Below, piece after piece: positions 22,127-33,375 of a stretch of 64,000 bases of DNA. The notes below the pieces were generated by a model. The model was given only the letters and a program-made list of their open reading frames with translations, did no database searches and had not been told where the DNA came from. Location of the stretch: the NCBI RefSeq assembly GCF_036884655.1, contig NC_088354.1:18033501-18097500 (forward strand), in the 5' to 3' direction. A program made the position numbers and the translations under genes. The stretch's first letter is position 1. Each line of letters opens with the position of its first letter. The DNA comes from Musa acuminata AAA Group (Eukaryota > Streptophyta > Magnoliopsida > Zingiberales > Musaceae).

Positions 22127-23521
22127 TGTTAGGATCAAGAGCACACTAAGAGGGGGGGGTGAATTAGTGTAGCGAAAAAAATTTATGATTTAAAAGACTT
22201 ATTTCGATTAAGGCCGATTTAACAAAAGTGGTTTTAACTCAATCCTTTTGGATGAACAATGAACTTGAAACCTTTCGGGAAATACCAAGAGAAGACTAAG
22301 GTGATTTGCAACAATGCAAATCACACAACTGAAAAACGTCAGTTTCGTAAAGCTTTCGTACAAGTAAAATAGATTTCGAAAAATGTTTACGTCAAAGCGT
22401 AAGTAGATGTAGTTAAGCACAATAAGGAGGAGAGACAGTTTGCTTATGAAGGAAATATGCTCAAAGTAAATGCAAACCGAGATTTTAGAGTGGTTCGATC
22501 AACGTGACCTACATCCACTATTGGCTTCCTCCTTCGACGAGGTTACCGGCGTCCACTAGAGGCATTCCTTCAATAGGCGAAGGTCAACCACCCTTTTATA
22601 GCTTTTCTCCTTTTGATGGGCTTAGGAGACAACCCTTACAAGTTTTCACTCCTCTCTTGAATGATCTCAACACTTAGAAGAAAAAAAGGAGGAGAACTCT
22701 AGTTTTTTCAACACTTTAAGGCCTCAGAGACTCAAGATTAAAGCAAGTTTTTCATTGCCTTTTTATTCAGGAAAGGGTGGAGTTTATATAGACCCTAATG
22801 AGTTTGAAAATGGAGTCTAAAAGTGTCCATTCCCAGATTTTTGGGGTCTTAGCGGTACCATCCCATAACTGGGCGGTACTACCGCTTGTCATCGGACACT
22901 AAGCGGTACTACCGCTCAATCTGGGCGGTACTACCGCCTGATAGCGCTCGAAGACCGAGCTCAGGCGGTACCACCGCTTGATAGGGCCGGTACCACTACT
23001 GGCAGCAATAACTATCAGTAGTACCATCGCCTGACCGGGGTGGTACTATCGCCCAAAATCCCTAGGAGACCGAGTCTCCTAGGCGGTGCCACCGTCGGCT
23101 AGGAATTCTGGGTCCGAATGGGCTATTCCATTCGGCCCAATTTGGGTATGTTAAGGGCCCAATTATCCCCTAATTAAGTCAGTGGGATTACCTCCCAACC
23201 CTAACTTAATCTATACTCTAACTATGATAATTACAACATGATTACTACAATTCTGTGTTCCAGTGCGTCAATCGCTTCTTCCGGTGAACTTCCGACGAAC
23301 ATCCGACGAACCCTTGGCGATGCTCCGGCGGACTCCCGGCAAGCTCCTGGACCTCGCGACGATATTCTTGGCAAGTTCCGATGAGCTTCTATGGCAAGCT
23401 CTTGGACTTCTTGGCTGGTTCCCGCAGACCTTCTGACGAACGTCCGAACTTCCGATGAACTCTCGGACTCCCAATGTGATCTTGATCTTAACTTTGGCAT
23501 AACACCTGCTACATGTCTTAC
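22127..23521 (-). repeat. 5' LTR of S1, outer part
   Basis: It starts TGTTAGGATCAAGAGCAC and runs parallel to 14888-16290, including the palindrome series (22850-23095) and the TCCGACGAAC words (23275-23470). It breaks off at CTTAC (23517-23521), where G1 inserted. Many differences from the other LTR are C/T or G/A changes. Confidence 0.85.
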
Positions 23522-23915
23522 TGTTAGGATTCTAGCTAGGAGAGTCCTAATTGAGAGGGACATTCATGTAAAACCTACTTAAGCCGACCCCTATTAAAGA
23601 GGTGAAGAGGTCGGCTAGGGTTAGGAGGTTGTTTCTTAGAGAAGAATTAGGAGTTGTAAAGGAATAGAAGTCTTGAGTAGGAGTCCTATTAGGAGTTGGT
23701 TAGAAGTAGGAGTCTTGAGTAAGAGTCCTATTAGGAGTTAGAGTTTAGAAGACCTATAAATAGCCATGTATTCCTCCTCTTTTCATAAGCAATAGATGAA
23801 TATTTTCTGTAGCCTTTGAGCAGCAACTTGGAGGGAGGAACCCCTATAGAGTTTCAAGGAGGCCGATCCCCTAAAGAGATCAACCCCAAGTTTAGAATCT
23901 ATAAGGGTTCTATCA
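23522..23915 (+). repeat. 5' LTR of G1
   Basis: It begins TGTTAGGATTCTAGCTAGG and ends GGTTCTATCA. A TATA box reads CCTATAAATAGCC near 23753. It is followed by two bases and then the PBS at 23918. Confidence 0.9.
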
Positions 23916-23917
23916 CA

Positions 23918-25184
23918 TGGTATCAGAGTAGCGTTCTTGGCATCTCTCTGCCCTTCCACATCCATCCATCAGCCCTCCACAACCGCCCAAAGCAATTCCC
24001 ACAATTGCTTAAAAGATCGTCGCCAAATTTCGCCATCATCTCCACCACCACGAATCATCCTTTGATCTCCCCGTGAATTACAACAAGTTCTGGTTTTCTA
24101 CCTTACTACTGTTGCAATTTAGTTATTCTTATTCAAAAATCCAAAAAAAATTATTCCTATATTGCTGCATAAAATTTTTGTCACAGTTTTCATCTCTACG
24201 ACAAAATATATATTGTAGAATTCCAACCGCATAACACAATCTGTTTGATCTTTCTACTATATTTTTTCTATCCAAATTTCTATAAAATTTTTATGACAGC
24301 TTTGACACTTCCTAATAGCAGATTTTCCTTTAGTTTTGTCAAAAAATTTTTAATATAAACTATTGATCTTTTACCTCTAATATGCTATACTTGAAAATCT
24401 ACACTGAAAAATTTCATCCATATAGCACTGCTTATTTGATCTTGATACAATATTTTTTCTATCCAAATCTCTATGAAATTTTTATGATAGCTTTGACACT
24501 TCCTAACAGTAGATTTTCCTTTGGTTTCATCGAAAAATTCTCAATATAAACCATTGATATTTTACGTCCAATCTGCTACACTTGAAAATCTGTGCTGCAG
24601 AAAATTACAATCGTATATTATTGCCTTAACCCATCTATTGCAATCTCTTTTGAATGAAATTTCTTATATACTTTATAAATTATCTTGGCTTCCATCTAAA
24701 GTTGATATATTGAGGAATTCATCTCTAAAAACGATTTTGTGTTGTTACAAATTTTCATTGTAAACTACTGAAATTATTCGATGAGAATTCTGCTAACGTA
24801 ACTTACACTAATTTTCTTGCTGTTACTACCAAAATTTTCTTGATTAAATTGGACATCCTTACCGTCATATAAACTAAGATATTGCTGTCAATTCCCTCCT
24901 CAAATCTCTCAAATTTTTGGTGGAAATTTCGTCGAGAAACTGTTGTTTCTTCGACGATAATTCTGCTCTTACAAGACAACACAATTCTGCAACAAACTTC
25001 CACTTATTTCTATCAAACCTTTGCTGCCATCTACCACATATCTAAAACTTTCATCCACAGCCCTAAAATTCTACTAAATCACACCCTCAAACTGCACCCA
25101 AAACAGCAACAAAACAAGCATAAACAGCAACCTACATCCACTAATCCACCAACCCTTTCGACCATCACTTCTCTCAACCTATAC
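23918..25184 (+). other. G1 PBS and leader with tandem repeats
   Basis: The PBS reads TGGTATCAGAGTAG from 23918, matching initiator tRNA-Met. The A+T-rich leader holds a repeat of about 190 bp: TTTGATCTTTCTACTATATT at 24244 and TTTGATCTTGATACAATATT near 24434, each followed by TTTTTCTATCCAAAT and GACACTTCCTAA. The same unit occurs three times in G2. No real gene is seen before the gag start. Confidence 0.75.
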
Positions 25185-28100
25185 ATGTCTTTAACCCAAC
25201 AACAAAAGAGGGATCTTAATATCACAGATTTAGAGACATATCCTATGGCATCTAAGGAGGCAATTAATGCTAAATTTGAAGCCTTGGAGGCGCAAATGGA
25301 GGATAAGATTCGGACTCTCTTAACCAAACTCAGTTTGGGCTAACCACTAAGCCCGAAAAAATCACATCAAGGAGAGAGCTCTAACCAATCGCACCAAGCC
25401 CAAAGAGATGACTTCCAAGGAAGGAAATGCTTTATGACCGAACCCAACTATCCATGCATGAGGGTGGACTTCCCTAGATGGGAAGAAGGAGACCCGACTG
25501 GTTGGATCTCGTGTGCGGAGCGATATTTTCGGTACCACAAAACCGTGGATGCATCTATTATGAAAATTGCAGCTATACATCTTGAAGGGGATGCAATACA
25601 GTGGTGGTTTGACTAGTTTGAATATACTCATGGAGTTTTCTCATGGTGATAATTCAAAGAAGGACTGCTGATCCGCTTCAGACCAATCGATTATGAGAAC
25701 ATTAATGGACAACTAGCAAAGATCCGACAAACCTCCACCATTCAAGAGTACCAAACCAGGTTTGAAAGGTTATTTAATCAAACTCATGATTGGTCTCAAA
25801 AATAGCTATTGGGGACCTTCATTGAGAGCTTGAAGCAGGAGATCTGGGGAGAAGTTAAAGCGCGACAGCCGTACACGCTTATGGCAGCCATCTCTTTCGC
25901 ACGACATCAAGAGGAGCGATTGAATCATGAAGCTTGGAGGACTAGGGTCGCTCCTCAACCAGCAATACTAAGCCTTCAGCCCCCCTACCGTTGACCGATC
26001 CCTGCACCAAAGAGGTTGACAAGAGAAGAGCGTCGGGAGCGATTTGCGAAGGGGTTATGTTGGCATTGCGACGAGCCGTGGAGCTGTGAGCATCGCTGTA
26101 GTAAAGGGAGACTTCTTATGATTGAACTAGTAGAAGAAGAGGTCATTGAATATCTAGAAAAAAGCCTTGAACATGAAGAAGATGCAGAAGAAGAGCCATA
26201 ACCGATCGAAGTTACGGTATATGCACTAGCCGGCTACTCAAACCCGCAAACGATGAAAGTTGGAGGCCTTCTCAAATAACAACCGATCACTATTCTCATC
26301 GACATAAGCAATACTAATAACTTCCTAAACAGTATGGTTGCTATTCGGATGGCCTTACCTATCGAGAATTACAGCAAGTTTGACATTAAGGTCACCAACG
26401 GATAGATTTTGAAGTATGATCATAGGCGCCTGCGAGTGAAACTATTGCTACAGGACCAAGAGATAATTGCATATTTCTTCCTCCTCCCTCTTGATGCTCA
26501 TGAGGCCATACTCAGAATTAAATGGTTGACGACATTAGGTGATATTTCTTGGAATTTTATAAAACTAATTATAAAATTTTACAGTAAGGAGAAATAGGTG
26601 ATACTGCACGGGAAACGTGGGGGTGACGTAACGATGATTTGCACACAACAAATGGAGAAGGTTTTGCATAAAGCATGCAGTGGCTTTTTAGTACAACTTG
26701 AGCAGCAAACTAAGGGAGAGCCAATATAATTTGAAGATTCAAACCTACTTCCTTTGCTTGTTGAATTTTCAGATATATTTGACGAACCACACAACCTACC
26801 TCTTACCCGTCGGCATGATCATTATATAACGATTCTTCCAGGCAAACCTTCAGCAAATACTCGACTGTATCAGTATCTATATCTCCAGAAGGATGAAATA
26901 CAAAGGATTATAAAATACATGCTCGAAATAGGAGTTATTCGACCAAGTTGTAGCCTCTACTCTTCACCGGTGCTACTTGTACGCAAGAAGGACGAAACAT
27001 GGCAAATATACATTGATTACCAAGCTCTCAATGGCATAACCATCAAGGATAAATACCCTATTCCAGTAGTAGATGAATTGCTAGATGAAAGGGAGCATAA
27101 ATCTTTACAAAGCTAGACCTTCGATTCGGGTATCATCAAATACGAGTGTGCGAAAAAGACATATCAAAAACTGCCTTTCGAACACACAATGGCCACTATG
27201 AATTTTTCCTTTCTTCAACAAAAGGTGGAATATCTTGGGCATATCATATCAGAGAAAGGTGTGATGGTGGACCCCTCCAAAATAGAAGCAATGCAGAACT
27301 GACCGACCCCAAGGAATATAAAATTGCTACGTGGCTTTCTGGGTTTAATAGGCTACTACCGCAAGTTCGTGAAAAATTATAGAAAGATCAGTGCACCTCT
27401 TACTTCCTTACTAAAAGAAGATATCTTCCAATGGTCAGACAAAGCCTTCGTTACCTTCGACAAACTTAAGGCAGCCACGACGACGACGTCGGTGCTAGTA
27501 CTACCAGTTTTCAGCCAACCTTTCATTATTGAGGCTGATGCATCTGGAGTCAGAATTAGAGCCATTCTCATGCAAGATGGTCGACCACTCGCATATACTA
27601 ACAAGGCATTTTCTCCCTCCCATCAAAATATATCAATATATGATAAGGAGATGCTCGCCATTATGCACGCAGCAACGAGGTGGAGACCCTACTTGATCGA
27701 TCGACGGTTTCAAATTAAAACTGACCATAAAAGCCTCAAGTACTTTTTAGGGCAAAAGATATCATCCCCTAAGCAGCAAAAATGGGTAACAAAACTTCTT
27801 GGATTTGATTATGAAATAACTTACAAAAAGGGGAAAGAGAATGTTATTGTAGATGTCCTTTCGCAACTACCCGAGCAAGCTAACTTTTCAGCCGTTTTAA
27901 TTCCGACCAGCGACTTCCTTGAGGATATTAAGATGGAATGGCAGGGAGATTCGAAGACCAGTAAGATCATAAAAAAAAAAAAATGGAGGAAGCACCAAGC
28001 TCCGTGACTCGTTACAACTGGGACTCAAAAGAATTACACTATAAGGGACGCATTGTGCTTGTGATAAATTCTACTTGCATTTTCACGAGCAGGTTTTGGA

Positions 28101-28420
28101 TAAAGTTATTTCATATGCAGGGTACTAAATTGAAAAGGAGTACGACATATCACCCACAAACCGACGGCCAGACGGTTATAAATAGCTGCTTGGAGATAGC
28201 CCAAAGCCACCCACCAAATATGACTACCCAAGAAGATCTCCAGACCCAGCCAAGTGCCATTATTGATAAACGGATCGTGACTCGACAACGATGACCCACT
28301 ACTGAAGTGCTAATACAGTGGGCGAACCTACCAACGGAAGATGCCACTTGGGAGAACTATGACGGCTTGAAGATCAAATTCTCAGAATTCATGAATCGTC
28401 AGCCTCGAGGACAAGGATGA
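25185..28420 (+). pseudogene. G1 gag-pol relic with deletions in RT and integrase
   Basis: The start MSLTQQQKRDLN is at 25185. Gag has MRVDFPRWEEGDPTGWIS (25454) and a zinc knuckle CWHCDEPWSCEHRC (26059). Protease near 26300 reads IDISNTNNF where G2 has IDTGNTNNF, so the catalytic DTG is lost. RT runs from 26754 (LRKDE-type text, [15 protein letters not shown]). After NGHYEF (27210) the text jumps to [15 protein letters not shown], deleting the Y/FxDD active site. RNaseH (ADASGVRIRAIL; YDKEMLAIMHA; KTDHKSLKYFL) is nearly open at 27324-27960. Integrase is reduced to a short stretch ending [11 protein letters not shown] (28140). A chromodomain piece (PTEDATWENYDGLK) ends at the stop 28418-28420. 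Confidence 0.85.
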
Positions 28421-28438
28421 TTTAAAGAGGGGCGGGTC

Positions 28439-28833
28439 TGTTAGGACTCTAGCTAGGAGAGTCCAAATTGAGAGGGATATTCATGTAAAACCTACCTAAG
28501 CCGACCCCTATTAAAGAGGTGAAGAGGCCGACTAGGGTTAGGAAGTTGTTTCTTAGAGAAGAATTAGGAGTTGTAAAGGAATAGGAGTCTTGAGTATGAG
28601 TCCTATTAGGAGTTGGTTAGAAGTAGGAGTCTTATTAGAAGTTAGGGTTTAGAAGCCCTATAAATAGTCATGTATTTATCCTCTTTTCATAAGCAATAGA
28701 TAAATCTTTTCTACAGCCTTTGAGCAGCAACTTGGAGGGAGGAACCCCTATAGAGTTCCAAAGAGGCCGATCCCCTAAAGAGATCAACACTAAGTTTAGA
28801 ATATGCAAGGGTTCTATCACTTAGGTTCTATCA
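28439..28833 (+). repeat. 3' LTR of G1
   Basis: Starts TGTTAGGACTCTAGC after the polypurine stretch AAAGAGGGGCGGG (28424-28436). The last 16 bases are a direct repeat (GGTTCTATCACTTA twice at 28810-28837), a small local duplication absent from the 5' LTR. A TATA box reads CCTATAAATAGTC near 28657. Confidence 0.9.
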
Positions 28834-28931
28834 CTTACTGCCATCGTAGTTAATCCTGCACACTTTTCTCAACATATAGATTAGATAAATAAATGACAAT
28901 TAACTTCATCATCAAAATCCAAAATTCAACA
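28834..28931 (-). repeat. 5' LTR of S1, remaining end after the G1 insertion
   Basis: It begins with the second CTTAC copy and continues TGCCATCGTAGTTAATC to the LTR end at ATTCAACA. This is the same text as 16269-16364 in the other LTR, which proves that the two parts were once joined. Confidence 0.85.
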
Positions 28932-28956
28932 AACTCTTTCCCGTCGGACTCCTTCC

Positions 28957-30739
28957 TGTTACGACCAAGAGTACTAAGAGGGGGGGGGGGGGGGGGGGGG
29001 GGGGTGAATTAGTGCAGCGGAAAACCTTCTGCGATTAAAATCGAAAACTGCATTTGTTCGATAGAAGTGATTTTGGTAAGAAAGCCGATTCATAAATCAC
29101 TTCAACTTTTGACTAGGAGAGATGCAACAAAGATATGAACGCAGTTTGTAGTTATGATGGAAATCAGAATATAAGCGCAAACTGAAGTACGACGTTCATA
29201 CGATAAAAGCGATTTCGGTATAAAAGTTGATTCGTAAACCACTTTAACTTGAGATAAGGCGAGATGCAGTTAAAGCAAAGATATAAAGGCAGTTTGCAGT
29301 TATAATGGAAATCAGAACATAAGCGCAAACTAAAATACGACGTTCATACGATAAAACTGATTTGCGTCTTAAACCCCGATTCAGAAAGCACTTAACTTTG
29401 AAACACGTTCGTAAAAACACAGAAGGCAGTAAGCTATTGAGGAGGTTTGCAGTAAAGATAAGATGCTCAAAGTAAATGCAAACCGAGATTTAGAGTGGTT
29501 CGGTCGATCTTGACCTACTCCACTTTTGGCTTCCTCCACCGACGAGGTCACCGACATCAACTAGAGGCCTTCCTTCAATAGGCGAAGGCCAACCACCCTT
29601 TTACAGTTTCACTCCTTTTGACGGGCTTAGGAGACAACCCTTACAGAATTTTCTCTCCTCTCTTTACAACTCAGAACTTGGAAGAAAAGAGGGAGAATAA
29701 CTTTTGGCCTTTACAACAATTTTGAGCTCTAATAATCACAGAAAAAGATCAAGATTTCGGTGTAAGTTCATGCCCTTTCAGTGCTGAATGGGTAGGGTAT
29801 TTATAGGCCCTAACCCAGTTCAAATTTGGAGCTCAAAACTGTCAATTCCCGGAATTCCCGGATCAGGCGGTTGCACCTCCTGACTAAGGCGGTTGCACCG
29901 CCTGGCAGAGCTCGAAGACTGAGCCTCTGGGCGTTGCTACCTCCTGTCAGGGGCGGTTGCACCTCCTGCCAGAGCTCGAAGACCGAGCTCAGGCGGTTGC
30001 ACCTCCTGACTGAGGCGGTTGCACCGCTTGGCAGAGCTCGAAGACCGAGCTCAAGCGGTGCCACCTCCTGTCAGGGGAGGTTGCACCGCCCAGTCTCGCT
30101 CGGAGACTGAGCCCAGGCGGTGCCACCGCCTGGCTGGAGCGGTTGCATCTCCCAGTCTCGCTCGGAGACTGAGCCCAAGCGGTGCAACCTCCTGCCTTGG
30201 GCGATTCAACCGCTTGGCAGAAATCAGGGTCCGAATGGGTTGATCCATTCAGCCCAATTTGGGTTTTTCAGGGGCCCAATTGCCCCAAGATTAAGTTAAT
30301 GGGATCACCTCCCATTTCCAACTTAATCGTTGTGCTAACTACGATATTCCTTAAGACATTTACTGCAACTTGCTCCGGTGCGTCAATCGCTTTTTCCGGC
30401 GAGCTTCCGACGAACTTCCGTTGATCATCCGATAAACCCTCGGTGATGCTCCTGCGGACTTCCGGCAAACTCCTGGACTTGCGACGATTCACTTGGCAAG
30501 TTTCGACGAGCTTCTTTGGCAAGCTTATGGACTTCTTGGATTTGTTCCCGCAGAACCTCCGACGATTGTCCGAACTTCCGTCGAACTCTCGAACTCCCAA
30601 CGTGATCATTGTCTTGACTCCGGCGCAACTCCTGCTGCATGTCTTACTTTCATCATAGTTAATCCTGCACACTTATCTCAACATATAGATTAGATAACAA
30701 ATGACAATTGACTTCATCATCAAAATCCGAGATTCAACA
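28957..30739 (-). repeat. 3' LTR of S2
   Basis: It starts TGTTACGACCAAGAG and ends GAGATTCAACA. It contains a run of about 25 G (28980-29004), a TATA box (GTATTTATAGGCCC near 29798, read on the - strand), and a long series of GGCGGT...ACC palindrome variants at 29865-30215 alternating with GAGCTCGAAGACCGAGCTC. TCCGACGAA-type words repeat at 30380-30600. Confidence 0.9.
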
Positions 30740-31909
30740 ATCTCCCCCTTTTTGATGATGACAATCAATTGATAATGGAGTTAACCTTAACTCCCCCTGT
30801 CTATATGCCATACTTGAGATAAGTCATTCTTGAATTCAAAACCTAAGAATTCAAGAGACATATTGATAAGTTAAAATCATTTGAACTTATTAATACTCCC
30901 ATCATGATTCCCATCGTGATGTATCTCTCTGAAGATGATGTCAAGGCTTGACATTCATTTTCAAATTTTACATAACAAGTTTGAATGATGGTAATAGTAG
31001 CAATTCATCATATTGTAAGATATTAACAAGTAAAGCTGCGAAGTAAGATTTTGATATCATTACATGATGTACATATTTCAAATATTTTAGCAAGTATTGC
31101 ATTTCATCACATGGTAAGATATCAACTCGTAGAATTATGATGCAAGTTTTTGTTTGATATCTTGACACGATACAACAAGGCATAATGCAAATTAATCATA
31201 GCATTTGTTCATATATCTCTTGGTGATGCAAGCATGGCATAATCACAGCATCAGTGTTTATAGCATCAATTCATATATTTCTCCCCTTTTGTCATCAACA
31301 AAAAGCATGGTAGTTGTGATACCAGGAGAACAATATAAGTAAATTTTGAGCATAAGTGCGATAATTGTTCATGCCTTTACTGGGTTCATGTTATCTTCCA
31401 ATAGTAAGTGATAGGAAATCAAGCATATAAAGGAAGGCATGATACGTAGATTGCTTTGAATACTTCTTCCTTTTTATTTGTTATAATCTTTTTGCATGAA
31501 GGAGGAAAACCATTTGTGATACCAGCTATTTGTGAGTTTACTTTGAGTCAATATATGTGTGTGAAATAGCTTTTTGTAAGTAAAAATACTATCATCCATA
31601 TTTCAAGATGGAATTCATAAGCAGGAATCATTTCATCAAATCATTTCAGAAAAATATTTTTCATAAGAGTGTACGAGAAAATCTGATTTTTAGCATTCCA
31701 ATTGTTAAGCGAATCCGAAAATGAAATGAACACTTTCATGCATTCGGACAAGACTATGCTACAGATTTTCAAATACAATCATGAAGACAAAACATTTTTG
31801 TATTCAACACATAATTTACAACATGTTATTTAGGCATGTAATGGTAATCAAGTGATTTGATCATTCAATAAAGTTCGAAAAACAATTTTAACTAGTTTAT
31901 GTATTCGGA
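30740..31909 (-). other. S2 noncoding tail next to the 3' LTR
   Basis: A+T-rich sequence parallel to the S1 tail (16365-17625). Purine-rich runs on the - strand occur at 30740-30755 (next to the LTR, the probable PPT) and near 31275-31300 (complement of CTCCCCTTTTTGTCATCAAC). No open frame of note. Confidence 0.6.
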
Positions 31910-32010
31910 CACATCAACATTCCTAATTCTTTTCTTATGAAATCAAATTGCTCTTCACTTAGAGGTTTTGTAAAAATATCAGCTAGTTGATGTTTAGTGT
32001 TAGTATCATG
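31910..32010 (-). pseudogene. RNaseH C-terminal remnant in S2
   Basis: The text matches the RNaseH end of S1 (17615-17730), including CAACATTCCTAATTCT and AAATCAAATTG on the + strand, and encodes a DIFTKPLSEEQFDF-type end. The match stops abruptly near 32005, marking the 3' border of the pol replacement. Confidence 0.8.
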
Positions 32011-32265
32011 GCAATGTCATAACTTATCAACTGCATTGGTATATCATTTTCTCAAATTATATTTATCATGGAAATCAAGGCACAAGGTTTTCAAAACATT
32101 TAGTTTCAATGTAAAATTCGAGATAAACAATGAGAGATGTTTGTAACTTTGCATATGCAGAAAAAAAATATATCAGGTAACCATATCAAGGATCAAGGCA
32201 AAGCCCATCATGGTGAGTAACATAAGGAGTTTACAATAACAACAGGTGATTGTGTTCATACAAGC

Positions 32266-33375
32266 TCATTCATGAGGTGAAAAATTAAAGTGCCTAAATA
32301 AAGAGTCAAATTGTTGATGAATTTGCTGCAGCTCAGATAGGATTTGATCTTGTCGATGTTCAAGCCGTTCTTGTCTTTGTTCGAATCGGTCCATCCGAAT
32401 CCCAATATCTTCGACAGGTGATGTATGAGTTTGCTCAAATGGATGTGTTTCCTCAAAGGGACAGATCGGAGGAGATTGGGTACCCTTAAAGACTGGTGTT
32501 TCCGGTTCTGGTTCAGGTTGAGGGGGATCGGTTCTTCTAGGCATTCTAACCCAGTTACCATTTCTATAAAAACATCTTAATCGGTGAAGTAGATTTTTAT
32601 TTATTATGCTAAACCTATCTACTTTTATTACTTCTTCTTTCGGTGGTATTAGAATATCGTAGGCTTTCATTATTCTAGTGATTATACCACCATATGGGAG
32701 CATCATGTCTTTCTTAGATAGTTCTAACATGTTTTGTTGGATAAGATAACCAAGACAAATGTCATGTCCTTTCATGATCAAATACATAGTTCCTAATTCT
32801 AATTGGCTTACTTCATCATGATGATATTGTTTAGGGAAAATGATGCTAGTTAGGATATGATGAAGTACCTTAGTGTTTAGAGGCAGTAGATGTTCACAAC
32901 TTTTAGGAACAAATGCTAAGTTGGGATTGGCGAAAATTGTTCCTAAGGCTTCAACATATGTTGTTCCAACAGTTTCATCATCCCATGATCCTCTAAAGTA
33001 AAGTCCTCTACTTTTTATGGGAATGCCTATCATTTCGCAAATGAATTTATCTGTAATGGAGATGTGTTGTCCTAAAAGATAGGTAGACATTCTTTCTTCT
33101 TCATCTATTTGTATGTTGTTGTAAAACAATCTAACAAGTCTTGGATAGATGAGTTCATTAATTTGCAAAATGGGGAGTATATCTAAGTTTGCAAACCATT
33201 GGATTGTTTCTAAGTCTCTTAGTTCATTTAAATCTACATGTTTTCCCTTATTGACACTCCTAAGTTCGAAAGAGGAAAACTTTTCAGCATGGTATTTTGA
33301 ATCGAAAAGGGTGAGATCAAAATCTTCCACTAATCTCCTCTTCCCTTTGTCCCTTGAGGATCTTCTAGATCCCAT
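32266..33375 (-). CDS. 369-aa ORF inside S2, probable plant transposon-associated protein
   Basis: An uninterrupted frame from ATG at 33375. The N-terminus is basic and could serve as a nuclear signal (MGSRRSSRDKGKRRL). A central globular part of about 230 residues has WFANLDILPILQ, HISITDKFICEMIGIP and MLPYGGIITRIMKAYDI. A proline/acidic linker (PPQPEPEPETP) follows. The C-terminus is a heptad-like, Gln/Glu/Arg-rich helix (RMDRFEQRQERLEHRQDQIL), a probable coiled coil. The arrangement and the LPYG-xx-TRI motif recall the 'putative plant transposon protein' domain (Pfam PF20167) common in plant repeat annotations. That is recalled, not searched, and its biochemical role is unknown to me. It lies downstream of gag in the same orientation, replacing pol. 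It has no stops or frameshifts, unlike the pol genes around it. It is not an RT, protease, integrase or transposase I can recognise. Confidence 0.7.
   Translation of the reverse strand: MGSRRSSRDKGKRRLVEDFDLTLFDSKYHAEKFSSFELRSVNKGKHVDLNELRDLETIQWFANLDILPILQINELIYPRLVRLFYNNIQIDEEERMSTYLLGQHISITDKFICEMIGIPIKSRGLYFRGSWDDETVGTTYVEALGTIFANPNLAFVPKSCEHLLPLNTKVLHHILTSIIFPKQYHHDEVSQLELGTMYLIMKGHDICLGYLIQQNMLELSKKDMMLPYGGIITRIMKAYDILIPPKEEVIKVDRFSIINKNLLHRLRCFYRNGNWVRMPRRTDPPQPEPEPETPVFKGTQSPPICPFEETHPFEQTHTSPVEDIGIRMDRFEQRQERLEHRQDQILSELQQIHQQFDSLFRHFNFSPHE

Larger units (their letters stand above)
23522..28833 (+). mobile_element. Ty3/gypsy chromovirus G1, nested in the S1 LTR
   Basis: A + strand element with about 395-bp LTRs at both ends, flanked by the exact 5-bp duplication CTTAC at 23517-23521 and 28834-28838. 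Internal order is leader, gag, protease, RT, RNaseH, integrase remnant, chromodomain, PPT. RNaseH before integrase is the gypsy order, and the C-terminal WENYDGL-type segment marks a chromovirus. The short length and LTR size would fit a Reina-type lineage, which is a guess from memory. Deletions remove the RT active site and most of integrase, and there are many stops. Confidence 0.9.
14888..28931 (-). mobile_element. Sirevirus-like Ty1/copia retrotransposon S1, with nested G1
   Basis: The - strand element has long LTRs at 14888-16364 and at 22127-23521 plus 28839-28931, the latter split by chromovirus G1. Internal order on the - strand is gag (22076-20521), protease, integrase, RT and RNaseH (to 17626), then about 1.3 kb of noncoding sequence before the 3' LTR. 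The long LTRs, the gag start reading NQEGHSITCPP, and the long tail between pol and LTR suggest the Sirevirus (SIRE/Maximus) group. The PBS is decayed (TGGTATTAAAG instead of TGGTATCAGAG), the outer tip of the left LTR is lost or mutated, and I find no target duplication. Many stops make it inactive and old. Confidence 0.85.

Noticed and set aside
29865..30215. The regular palindromes as a CRISPR array
   Set aside because: The units are not identical, the spacers are themselves repeats, the DNA is eukaryotic, and the array sits in LTRs of several retrotransposons.
29810..30248. Overlapping frames in the S2 LTR palindrome zone
   Set aside because: These are low-complexity Ala/Arg/Pro/Leu translations of the palindromic repeats on both strands, with no gene features.
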